NCBI RefSeq assembly: GCF_016862555.1
Contig: NZ_BONE01000042.1
Span: 1 to 64,000, forward strand
DNA: 64,000 nucleotides
Source of the DNA: Asanoa siamensis
Lineage (GTDB): Bacteria; Actinomycetota; Actinomycetes; Mycobacteriales; Micromonosporaceae
Direction of reading: 5' to 3'
Position numbers and translations under genes: made by a program. The notes beneath the pieces were generated by a model, which saw nothing but the letters and a program-made list of their open reading frames with translations, was not told where the DNA came from and did not search any database. Positions 1 through 6,567 of the stretch are shown piece by piece. The number at the start of each line of letters is the position of its first letter. Position 1 is the stretch's first letter.

Positions 1-69
1 CCTGGGCCTCGCCTCGCCCCGGCCCCCACTTCGAGACAGGCCCTGGAACAGATCCGAGAGGGGGTTGCC

Positions 70-426
70 GTGACGCAACAAGCGGGCGGGCCGCGTACCC
101 CGCCATCGGGTCTGTTCCCTACGACGCGGACCCGGCCGGTCTACCGCGAGCCGCATCCCGTGCGGGGCGGTGCCGTCGCCGCCGGTGCCGGGGCCGGCGC
201 GGTGTGGCTGCTCGCCTTCGGTGTGGTCGATTCGACGGTCCGGGGGTACGCCTGGTGGACGTTGCTGGCCGGCGGGATCGCCTGGCTGGTCGCGCTGCTG
301 CTGGCCCGCGTCGGCGACCGCGGCGTGGCGGTCGGTGTCGCGGCCGCCACCGGGGTGGGCTGGAGCGTCGCGGCGGTGGTGGTCGTGGTCTCCTGGCTGA
401 ACCACGGCGACTGGCCACTGTGGTGA
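70..426 (+). CDS. Small membrane protein, unknown function
   Basis: The product is 118 residues. The first ~38 are Pro/Arg-rich and probably cytosolic. Three hydrophobic stretches follow at about 33-53, 60-80 and 86-108, so it is likely an integral inner-membrane protein. A GTG start is used, with a purine-rich GAGAGGGGG stretch just upstream that can serve as ribosome binding site. No enzymatic motif is visible and I do not recognise the family. The next genes lie on the same strand, but a gap of more than 100 bp argues against tight coupling. Function unknown. Confidence 0.6.
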   Translation: MTQQAGGPRTPPSGLFPTTRTRPVYREPHPVRGGAVAAGAGAGAVWLLAFGVVDSTVRGYAWWTLLAGGIAWLVALLLARVGDRGVAVGVAAATGVGWSVAAVVVVVSWLNHGDWPLW

Positions 427-541
427 CTTCAGGTGATCGCCCGGCGACCTCGCGTGGCCGGAACGCCGCTCTGCGTACGGGATTCGCTGCGCAGTGCGAC
501 CGCCCTTGACGAACCGCTCGAGCATCGGAGACGCTGCCGCC

Positions 542-709
542 ATGGCTTGGAAAGTGCAGCGGCTGGACCCTGAGCGCAGCCGCCGCCGGATGCAGCTACT
601 CGCCGAGCTCGCGGGAGCGAAGTCGGTGCGCGAGCGCAGCCAACCGCGCCGCATCCAGGGCGACAAGCTCCGAGAGCTGATCGCGACCCGCCGCCGACTG
701 GCCAGCTGA
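542..709 (+). CDS. Small basic protein (55 aa), unknown
   Basis: The 55-residue product starts MAWKVQRLDPERSRRR and is strongly basic, with Arg/Lys spread over its length and no membrane segment. I chose the ATG at 542 because a CGGAGA motif lies before it; an in-frame ATG at 494 would add 16 residues of non-conserved look. Codon use is GC-rich at third positions, as in the neighbours. It may be a small RNA- or DNA-binding protein, but that rests on charge alone. The following TadA-associated gene starts about 115 bp downstream. Confidence 0.5.
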   Translation: MAWKVQRLDPERSRRRMQLLAELAGAKSVRERSQPRRIQGDKLRELIATRRRLAS

Positions 710-825
710 CCCGTCCCTCCTTCGGGGCGTTGGCGAAGCTGGCGCCGGGCTGACCGGCTACCGTTCCGTCTGTTGGTTTCGCAGGAGTGGCCGCGCGCCG
801 CCGGGGGTCATTGGGGGCAAGTGCC

Positions 826-1335
826 GTGTCGTACTTCGCTGCAGCCGCGGTCCGCGGTTCAGCCGGCTGGGCCGCCGCTGAGGTCAACCTGAACGGCGCC
901 GCCGACATCGAAGAGGCCGCCGACCGGCTCCGCGACGTCGACCTGGAAGCCGACATCTCCCTGCTCTTCGTCGAAGCCGACGACACCTACCTGGTCATCC
1001 TGCGCCTCGACGAGGGCGAGGACCTGCGGGTCTTCGGCTCCGACTCCGCCTTCGCCGAGGAATCCCGGCTCGGCGCGCTGCTGGTCGGCGACATCAAGGC
1101 CCCGGCCATCGAGATCGACGAGGTGGTCGAGCAGCAGGCCGACCCCGACAAGCCCGCCGCGGACCCCGACGCCGACCCGGTCGGTGACGCCGACCTGCTG
1201 GCCGACCTCGGCATCCCGGCCCGCCGGCTGCTGGAGCTGTGCGCGCACGACGGGCTGATGCCCGCCGACGTCACCGCCGAGCTGTGCCAGACCATCGGCT
1301 GCGGCGACGAGGTCGAGGAGTTGCGGGAGGCGTGA
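826..1335 (+). CDS. tRNA adenosine deaminase-associated protein
   Basis: This 169-residue acidic protein fits the actinobacterial family always encoded just before tadA. The GTG at 826, giving VSYFAAAAVR, matches the usual family N-terminus (SYFAAAL-like) and follows a GGGGGCAA ribosome site; an upstream in-frame GTG at 787 would add 13 odd residues. The middle (about 40-75) is a beta-rich core, followed by an Asp/Pro-rich linker and a helical C-terminus with two Cys. The stop overlaps the tadA start as GTGA, so the two are translationally coupled. Its molecular role is not established; a partner or stabiliser of TadA is inferred from the context. Confidence 0.85.
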   Translation: MSYFAAAAVRGSAGWAAAEVNLNGAADIEEAADRLRDVDLEADISLLFVEADDTYLVILRLDEGEDLRVFGSDSAFAEESRLGALLVGDIKAPAIEIDEVVEQQADPDKPAADPDADPVGDADLLADLGIPARRLLELCAHDGLMPADVTAELCQTIGCGDEVEELREA

Positions 1336-1802
1336 CGTCCGCCCGGCGCGACCGCCACGAGGAATGGATGCGGCGGGCGTTGACCGTCGCGGCCGGGGCG
1401 GCGGCCACCGACGCCGCCGACGTGCCGGTCGGCGCGGTGCTCCTGGACGCGGCCGGCACCGAGCTCGCGGTCGGGCACAACGAGCGCGAGCTGACCGGCG
1501 ACCCCACGGGGCACGCCGAGATCGTCGCGATGCGCCGCGCCGCGGCGGCGCTGGGCACGTGGCGGCTCGAGGGCTGCACTCTCGTGGTCACCCTCGAGCC
1601 GTGCACGATGTGCGCCGGCGCCCTGGTGCTGGCGCGGGTGTCCACGCTGGTCTTCGGCGCCTGGGAGCCGAAGACGGGCGCGGTGGGCTCGCTCTGGGAC
1701 GTGGTCCGGGACCGCCGGTTGACCCACCGCCCCGAGGTGTACGGCGGCGTGCTCGCGACCGAGGCCGCGGACCTGCTACGCGGCTTCTTCCGGCTGCGTT
1801 AG
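1332..1802 (+). CDS. tadA: tRNA-specific adenosine deaminase TadA
   Basis: TadA converts adenosine-34 of tRNA-Arg(ACG) to inosine in the cytosol. The 156-residue product has the zinc-deaminase signature: His61-Ala-Glu63 (GHAEIVAM) with Glu63 as proton shuttle, and Pro90-Cys91-x-x-Cys94 (PCTMCAGA). Length matches bacterial TadA. The start is the GTG at 1332, which overlaps the stop of the TadA-associated gene and has CGGGAGG before it. The 3' end overlaps the convergent thioesterase gene by 27 bp, so antisense interference at the ends is possible. Confidence 0.93.
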   Translation: MTSARRDRHEEWMRRALTVAAGAAATDAADVPVGAVLLDAAGTELAVGHNERELTGDPTGHAEIVAMRRAAAALGTWRLEGCTLVVTLEPCTMCAGALVLARVSTLVFGAWEPKTGAVGSLWDVVRDRRLTHRPEVYGGVLATEAADLLRGFFRLR

Positions 1803-2237
1803 CGCGGGCCGCATCAGCGGGCCGGCGACCGCACGGGCGGCCGGGGTCCACTCGGTCGGTCGCATGGTCGCCGGGTCCAGCCGGACGATCGCACGGTGCC
1901 CCTCCGCGTGCACCGTTTTCCCGTCGGCCGAGGTGATCCGGAAGCCGTACACCCCGCTGGTCCGGCCGAACTTGTCGAGCCAGAAGTGGATCAGGACGTC
2001 GCCCGTGCCGCGGATCGGCGCCCGGTAGTTGATGGTGAACTCGGCGACGGCGTTGAACACGTCCGGCGCGGTCGGTCGGCCGTTCGCGATGGAGAAGCCG
2101 CGTTCCTCCCAGTACGAGGTCAGCGCGCGTTCGAGCAGCACGGCGTAGCGGGCGTTGTGCACTATGCCCATCTGGTCTAGGTCGTCGTAGTGGATGCGGA
2201 CCCGCTCCTGGTGTCCGTAATCCAGCACGGTCGTCAT
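1776..2237 (-). CDS. Acyl-CoA thioesterase, YbgC/4HBT hotdog family
   Basis: The 153-residue product has the hotdog-fold thioesterase pattern near its N-terminus: IHYDDLDQMGIVHNARY, in which the Asp after DDL corresponds to the catalytic Asp of the YbgC/FcbC group (D-x-x-G-[IV]-x-H-x-x-Y). It should hydrolyse a short or aromatic acyl-CoA in the cytosol; the substrate cannot be read from sequence. It lies 3 bp downstream of a TetR regulator on the same strand, so the two form an operon and the regulator may sense the acyl-CoA or acid product. Confidence 0.85.
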   Translation of the reverse strand: MTTVLDYGHQERVRIHYDDLDQMGIVHNARYAVLLERALTSYWEERGFSIANGRPTAPDVFNAVAEFTINYRAPIRGTGDVLIHFWLDKFGRTSGVYGFRITSADGKTVHAEGHRAIVRLDPATMRPTEWTPAARAVAGPLMRPALTQPEEAA

Positions 2238-2240
2238 TTC

Positions 2241-2876
2241 TTATTCCTCCGGTAGCAGTTCGGGATCGGTGGCCAGCGCGCGCAGGCGGTCGTGGGCCGC
2301 ACGGCGCGCGTAACCGTAGGCGACCTCGGGAAACAGCAGCAGGCGGGACTTCAACACCGCGGTGAGAGCGAACGACTCGAACTCGTACGCCAGTTGGCGC
2401 GTGTCGGTGCCGGCGACCAGATGGCCGGCGGCCACCGCCTCCCGACCGAGGCGGTCGACCATGTCGGTGTATTCCTGGAAGTTGGCGGCGAGCCGGTCGC
2501 GGATGACGCCCGGCCGCGCGCTGAACTCGAACTGCACCTTGGCGAAGAAGCACCCGCCGGGCAGGTAGCTGGCCTCGTAGAAGGCGATCCGGTGATCGTG
2601 CAGCGACCACAACCGGTGCACGCCACGACCCGCCCGCAGCGCGGGCCGGACGACGTGCTCGCGGAACTGGTCGGCGGCGCGTTCGATCGTGGCGAGCTGG
2701 AGCTCTTCCTTGGAGCGCCAGTGCGCGAACAGGCCCGACTTGCTGACGCCGAGGTCGGTGGCGAGCTGGCCGAGCGACAGGCCGTCGAGGCCGTCCTCGG
2801 TGGCCCGGGCGACCGCGCGGTCGAGCACGGCCGCCCGGGTGCGGTCGCCGCGCGCGATGCGGCCGTCGATCGTCAC
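2241..2876 (-). CDS. TetR-family transcriptional regulator
   Basis: The 211-residue product has a classical TetR N-terminus: helix-turn-helix at about 33-53 (LGQLATDLGVSKSGLFAHW) after an R-x-x-I/V-L-x-x-A helix. The C-terminal ligand domain is helical and of the type seen in acyl-CoA or drug-sensing members. The GTG at 2876 has no Shine-Dalgarno; a TACCGT box ends 6 nt before it, suggesting a leaderless mRNA. A palindrome CGACCGGTCG covers the expected -35 position, which fits autorepression. The thioesterase follows after 3 bp and is its likely co-regulated partner. Confidence 0.88.
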   Translation of the reverse strand: MTIDGRIARGDRTRAAVLDRAVARATEDGLDGLSLGQLATDLGVSKSGLFAHWRSKEELQLATIERAADQFREHVVRPALRAGRGVHRLWSLHDHRIAFYEASYLPGGCFFAKVQFEFSARPGVIRDRLAANFQEYTDMVDRLGREAVAAGHLVAGTDTRQLAYEFESFALTAVLKSRLLLFPEVAYGYARRAAHDRLRALATDPELLPEE

Positions 2877-2882
2877 CCGGTC

Positions 2883-2888
2883 ACGGTA
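2883..2888 (-). promoter_or_regulatory. Leaderless -10 box (TACCGT) of the TetR gene
   Basis: On the minus strand TACCGT is followed by 6 nt and then the GTG start at 2876. With a 17-nt spacer the -35 would fall at 2906-2911, inside the palindrome. Confidence 0.45.
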
Positions 2889-2902
2889 CCGAGCTATCTG
2901 AC

Positions 2903-2912
2903 CGACCGGTCG
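2903..2912. promoter_or_regulatory. Palindromic TetR operator candidate
   Basis: CGACCGGTCG is a perfect 10-bp palindrome upstream of the TetR gene and overlaps the predicted -35 position. TetR proteins commonly bind such dyads in their own promoters; binding here is inferred. Confidence 0.5.
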
Positions 2913-2921
2913 TAAATATTG

Positions 2922-2967
2922 TTGTGGCGCACGTCTCTTCGCGGCTGTCGAGCGATCTGTGCCACAA
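2922..2967 (-). terminator. Possible hairpin after deoD
   Basis: Arms 2922-2931 (TTGTGGCGCA) and 2958-2967 (TGTGCCACAA) pair at 9 of 10 positions with a 26-nt loop. There is no clear U-tract, so termination is uncertain. Confidence 0.3.
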
Positions 2968-2976
2968 GGGCGATCG

Positions 2977-3684
2977 CTACGCGATCGCGGTGTCCAGGGC
3001 GATCTCGACCATCTGGCCGAACGTCTGCTCCCGCTCCTGCGAGGTGGTCTTCTCGCCGCGCTTGATGTGGTCGGAGACGGTCAGCACGGTCAACGCCCGC
3101 GCCTTGAACCGGGCCGCGATCGTGTAGAGCGCCGCGGACTCCATCTCGACGGCCAGCACGCCGTAGTCGGCCAGGGCGTCGTAGAGGTCGGGGCGGTCGG
3201 TATAGAACGCGTCGGCGGCGAGGATCGGGCCGACCGTCATCGGGATGCCGCGCCGCTCCGCGATGTCGACGGCGGTGCGCAGCAGGTGGAAGTCGGCCAC
3301 CGGGGCGTAGTCGATGAGGCCGTCGAACCGGGCGCGGTTCATGTTGGAGTCGGTCGACGCGCCGCTGGCCGCGATCACGTCGCGGAGCTGCAACTCCTCG
3401 GCCAGGGCGCCGCAGGAGCCGACGCGGATCAGCGTCTTCACGCCGTAGTCGTTGATCAGCTCGTGCGCGTAGATGGACGCGGACGGCATGCCCATGCCGG
3501 AGCCCTGCACCGAGACCTCGACGCCCTGCCAGCGGCCGGTGAAGCCGAGCATGCCGCGAACCTCGGTGTAGCACTTGGCGTCGTCGAGGTAGGTCTCGGC
3601 GATCCACTTCGCCCGGAGCGGGTCGCCGGGCATGAGGACGCGCTCCGCGATATCGCCGGGCTCCGCACCGATGTGAATACTCAT
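2977..3684 (-). CDS. deoD: Purine-nucleoside phosphorylase DeoD
   Basis: DeoD cleaves purine (deoxy)nucleosides with phosphate to base and (deoxy)ribose-1-phosphate in purine salvage. The 235-residue length and the sequence match the hexameric DeoD type: N-terminal [20 protein letters not shown] (phosphate-binding Gly and Arg), RVGSCGAL near residue 90, the nucleoside-binding VEMESAALY near 180, and SDH near 205 with the catalytic Asp. The ATG at 3684 lacks a Shine-Dalgarno; CAGTAT lies 7 nt before it, a possible leaderless -10. The end of the gene contains two GCGATCGC octamers separated by TAC, which can fold as a short hairpin. Confidence 0.95.
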   Translation of the reverse strand: MSIHIGAEPGDIAERVLMPGDPLRAKWIAETYLDDAKCYTEVRGMLGFTGRWQGVEVSVQGSGMGMPSASIYAHELINDYGVKTLIRVGSCGALAEELQLRDVIAASGASTDSNMNRARFDGLIDYAPVADFHLLRTAVDIAERRGIPMTVGPILAADAFYTDRPDLYDALADYGVLAVEMESAALYTIAARFKARALTVLTVSDHIKRGEKTTSQEREQTFGQMVEIALDTAIA

Positions 3685-3761
3685 GCGGGCGATACTGCCA
3701 GGTCGGCGCGGTGTGGATGCCGCCGCGCCGCCCGTTGTGGTGGTCGGGTAGCCTACTCGGC

Positions 3762-3851
3762 GGTGGTGTGTCCGAGTGGCCTAAGGAGCACGCCTCGAAA
3801 GCGTGTGAGGGTTTACGCCCTCCGCGGGTTCAAATCCCGCCACCACCGCCA
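3762..3851 (+). tRNA. tRNA-Ser (anticodon CGA)
   Basis: The 90-nt gene forms a full cloverleaf. The acceptor stem GGTGGTG pairs with CACCACC, followed by discriminator G and an encoded CCA. The anticodon stem CACGC/GCGTG encloses loop CTCGAAA, giving anticodon CGA, which reads UCG. The long variable arm (TGAGGG...CCCTCC) is typical of serine tRNAs. A TAGCCT box at 3749-3754 sits 7 nt before the mature 5' end and may be its -10. The 3' half is a classic integration site, and a decayed integrase gene lies just downstream. Confidence 0.97.
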
Positions 3852-3906
3852 GTAGCAGGGCAAACGCCCGGCAGCGTGACTCACGCGGCCGGGCGTCGCT
3901 CGTTGT

Positions 3907-3928
3907 GGTCTCAGTTTCGGTCTCAGTT
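3907..3928 (+). repeat. Tandem 10-bp direct repeat next to the tRNA
   Basis: GGTCTCAGTT occurs at 3907-3916 and again at 3919-3928, a 12-bp period about one helical turn. It lies between the tRNA 3' end and the integrase remnant, where integrase arm-type or accessory sites are usually found. That function is inferred. Confidence 0.4.
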
Positions 3929-4413
3929 GCCCGTCAGGGTGCCCCTCTGAGCGTCCCTGCCGGGCCGTCGCCCGGGTCGTCGGGTTGCCAGAGCAGACCC
4001 GCCCACACGCTTCGCTACGTCGCGTTGAACGTGCTTCGTGACGTGCTGGTATCGGCGGGCCCCATGCCGGAGTCAGACCAGCCCATGATGCCCATCACCG
4101 CGCGGTCGGCGACGCCGAGAATCAGCAGGACAGTTGCGGCGGCATGCCGGGCGTCGTGTAGCCGTCCGTCCCGAATGCCTGCCCGCGCGAGTAGGCGCTT
4201 CCATTCCGTGTAGTCGGTTCGCGGATTCAGCGGCTGTCCGGTCGGCGTTGCGAACACCCATCCGCCGTCCGTCCGGAGCTGAGCCGCATTCTCGCATTCG
4301 GCTTCCTGCTCCTTTTGGTGCCGTTCGAGTAAGGCGACTAGTTCGTCGGGCAGTCCGATATTGCGGTGTCCGGCCCGCGACTTCGTATCCGCTGTTTCTT
4401 TCCGAAGCGGCAC
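3923..4413 (-). pseudogene. Tyrosine integrase, truncated and frameshifted
   Basis: This is the C-terminal half of a phage- or AICE-type tyrosine recombinase pointing toward the tRNA. Readable parts are TADTKSRAGHRNIGLPDEL, the box with catalytic His-x-x-Arg (LHDARHAAATVLL) and MGWSDSGM. Directly after this the frame breaks near 4058-4064: the continuation with the catalytic tyrosine, RRYQHVTKHVQRDVAKRVGG, lies in another frame and ends at a stop at 3923-3925. The N-terminal DNA-binding and core domains upstream of about 4413 are not recognisable. With both a broken frame and a missing N-terminus it cannot be an active recombinase. Confidence 0.85.
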
Positions 4414-4612
4414 CCGGTCGGGGCAATGACCGCCGAGCTTCCGGCCGCACGGGCTTTCGCAACCAAGTCGCCACCGCGGGCGTTGCCGCTTCGTGCGCCA
4501 CCGGCAGCCGCTCTAGTACCGGCCACAGAGCGAGTTCCGCCCGCAACCGAAGACTCCGGAGATGGATCGCTTCATGGCGGATCACTCGGCAGAGGGGGCG
4601 TGAGCCGCGGCA
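4414..4612. other. Unassigned stretch inside the element remnant
   Basis: This stretch lies between the integrase fragment and the GntR fragment. I see no convincing reading frame, repeat or hairpin in it. It probably holds scrambled remains of the lost integrase N-terminus and the regulator N-terminus. Confidence 0.4.
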
Positions 4613-5055
4613 GTCCCTCGACGTTTCAATCGTGTCGCCTCCACCCGAAGTGGCCTCGCGGCTGCGCCTAAAGGACGGCGAGCTGACAGTCGTCCGTCGG
4701 CGCGTCCGCTACCTCGATGGCGAACCGTACAACACGAACGATAGCTACTTCCCGTTGTCGCTGCTCCAGGACACCGGATCATGCGACCAGTCGACATTGC
4801 TCGTGGTGCGAATGAGGTACTCGCCGAACAGGGCTACCGCCAAAGTCCGCGCCCTTGATGAAATCTACGTTCGTATGCCGACGCCGGACGAGGTAAGGCG
4901 TCTAGATCTTGGCCCCGGAAACCCCGATCGCGTCCCACATCTGCACGGGTCTCACTACGGACGGCACCCCGGTGAGGGTCGTTGTAAACGTGCTTGCCGG
5001 CGACCGCCACGTGGTCGTATATGAACGGGAAGAAATGGAAGCAACTGCGAAATGA
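4613..5055 (+). pseudogene. GntR-family UTRA regulator, multiply frameshifted
   Basis: The effector-binding UTRA domain of a GntR regulator of the type carried by actinomycete integrative elements can be pieced together from two frames. The first piece reads VSPPPEVASRLRLKDGELTV to FPLSLLQDTG. A second frame gives IMRPVDIARGANEVLAEQGY. The first frame resumes with ALDEIYVRMPTPDEVRRLDL. The other frame finishes with SHICTGLTTDGTPVRVVVNV and VVVYERE, ending at TGA 5053-5055. At least three frame changes are needed, and the N-terminal winged helix is absent. It is a clear pseudogene. The stop overlaps the ATG of the next fragment (ATGA), preserving an old operon junction. Confidence 0.8.
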
Positions 5056-5489
5056 GTGAATTGGAAATGAGGCGGGCCGACTCAGCCGAGCTGGACATCA
5101 TTGTAGATTTTTGCGAGAGGGTTCACCCCACGCGCCGTCCCCACTGGGCGAGGTCCACGCCCGCGCAGGGTCCACGCCCGCGCAAGGTCCGCGCCCACGC
5201 ACCGCCCCGTACCGGGGCGAGGCCCGCGCATGCGCAAGGTCCGCGCCCACGCGCCGTCCCCAATTGGCAAGGCTCACGCCCGCGCAAAGGTCCGCGCCCA
5301 CGCTCCGTCCGTGCCGGGGCGAGGTCCGCGCATGCGCAAGGTCCGCGCCCTTGCGCCGTCCTCGCCGTGGGCAAGGTCCGCGCAAACGCACCGCCCGCGC
5401 CGGAGCTAGGTCCGCGCCCGCGCAAGGTCCGCTCCTACGCCCCTTTCGTGCCGCGCCGCTGGTGGCTGTTACGCCGGGTCGGGGGCTAG
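5052..5489 (+). pseudogene. GNAT-like N-terminal stub running into repeats
   Basis: The ATG at 5052 overlaps the GntR stop. The first ~24 residues (MSELEMRRADSAELDIIVDF) look like the beta1-alpha1 start of a GNAT acetyltransferase, a frequent companion of the GntR gene in such elements. From about 5125 on the frame is pure repeat translation (Arg/Pro/Gly/Ala) up to a stop at 5489. No acetyl-CoA-binding motif is present, so this is a stub whose tail was replaced by, or fused to, the repeat array. Confidence 0.5.
5139..5440. repeat. GC-rich tandem repeat array, unit about 52 bp
   Basis: Degenerate units begin with GCGCAAGGTCCGCGCCC at 5180, 5232, 5282 (one extra A), 5334 and 5420. The core AGGTCCGCGC also recurs at half-unit spacing. 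Spacings are 52, 50, 52 and 86. Because 52 is not a multiple of 3, all frames on both strands stay open, so long ORFs here are artefacts. The array separates the decayed element from the EamA gene and may mark its distal end. Confidence 0.75.
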
Positions 5490-6443
5490 CTCCGACTCCG
5501 GGACCGATGGCGCCGGCTTCGCTGGCTTGCGTCGGGTGAACAAACCCTGGGCGACCGCGACGCCGACCAGCACGACCAGCGCGCCCACCGGCTGGTGCCA
5601 GGTGACGTGTTCGTCGAGGGCCAGCACGCCGAGGATGACGGCGAACACCGGGATCAGGTAGGTGACCATCGACGCCGTGGTCGCGCCGACGAGTTTGATG
5701 TTGCGCATGTTGAGTACGAAGGCCAGGCCCGTGCCGATCGCGCCGAGGGCCAGGATGCTGGCGATCGCCTTGAACGACAGGTCGGTGAGCGGGGTCGGCG
5801 CGCCGACCGCCAGCGGGGCGACGATGGCCAGGGCGATCGTCGCGGTGACCAGTTGGCCGGCCGCCAGCGAGATGCCCGACTCGCGGCGGTCGCTGATGAA
5901 ACGCTTCGTGTAGGGGATCGCGACCGCGTAGCAGGCCGCCGCCGCGATGCACATGAGCTGGCCGGTGAACTGGGCGCCGCCGAGACCCTCCCAGACGCCC
6001 AGCACGACCAGGACGCCGACGAAACCGATCAGCAGGCCCGCCGCGCGGCGTGCGGTCATCCGCTCGGTGCGGAACAGGTAGACCGCGAGCGGCAGCACCA
6101 GCAGGGCCGTCGTCGCGTTCCAGATGCCGGCCAGGGACGACGAGACGCGCTCCTCCCCGTAGCCGAAGAGGGTGAACGGCATCGCCGTGCCGATGACGCC
6201 GGTGACCGACAGGTGCAGCCAGAGACGCGGGTCACGGGGCAGTCGGTCGCGGGTGACGAGCAGCACGGCCAACAGCGTCAGCACGCCGGCCAGCACGCGG
6301 CCGAGCGTCACGTAGAGGGGGTGCAGCTCGGCCACCCCGACCTTGATGAACAGGAAGCTGGAGCCCCAGATCACCCCGAGAAGCACAAATCCTGGCAGCC
6401 AGGCGCGCGGGTCGGCCTTGTCAGGAGTGTTAGCGGTCGTCAC
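5469..6443 (-). CDS. EamA/DMT-superfamily transporter
   Basis: The 324-residue product has ten predicted membrane helices in two EamA halves, the first starting at LPGFVLLGVIWGSSFLFIKV, a hallmark of the drug/metabolite exporter (RhaT/YdcZ-like) superfamily. The second half begins near FTGQLMCIAAAACYAVA. A short charged tail follows. It probably exports a small metabolite or amino acid across the inner membrane; the substrate is unknown. I chose the GTG at 6443 (VTTANTPDKADPRAWLPGF), since the frame upstream lacks hydrophobic or conserved character. It is divergent from the DUF885 gene. Confidence 0.85.
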   Translation of the reverse strand: MTTANTPDKADPRAWLPGFVLLGVIWGSSFLFIKVGVAELHPLYVTLGRVLAGVLTLLAVLLVTRDRLPRDPRLWLHLSVTGVIGTAMPFTLFGYGEERVSSSLAGIWNATTALLVLPLAVYLFRTERMTARRAAGLLIGFVGVLVVLGVWEGLGGAQFTGQLMCIAAAACYAVAIPYTKRFISDRRESGISLAAGQLVTATIALAIVAPLAVGAPTPLTDLSFKAIASILALGAIGTGLAFVLNMRNIKLVGATTASMVTYLIPVFAVILGVLALDEHVTWHQPVGALVVLVGVAVAQGLFTRRKPAKPAPSVPESELAPDPA

Positions 6444-6554
6444 CCGTGACACTCTGCCTGATGGGTACGACAGAACGCGCGCGGGTTTCGGACCGGACCC
6501 TCGACGCTCCCCTAGCCCCGGTTCGGGGGACCGAAATTCGGCTGACCTGTGCCG

Positions 6555-6560
6555 TAGGGT
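6555..6560 (+). promoter_or_regulatory. Leaderless -10 box (TAGGGT) of the DUF885 gene
   Basis: TAGGGT ends 7 nt before the GTG at 6568 and no Shine-Dalgarno is present, as expected for a leaderless transcript starting at or near the start codon. Confidence 0.55.
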
Positions 6561-6567
6561 CGAACGC

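Noticed and set aside
4073-5024. Long frames on both strands in the element remnant as intact genes
   Set aside because: Recognisable family sequence switches frame and the remaining stretches have no family features.
5139-5440. Repeat array as a CRISPR
   Set aside because: Copies are degenerate, adjacent and without unique spacers of constant size; no cas gene is near.
3852-5500. Second attachment site (copy of the tRNA 3' end)
   Set aside because: I looked for GGTTCAAATCCCGCCACC-like sequence downstream of the tRNA and did not find a second copy in this window.
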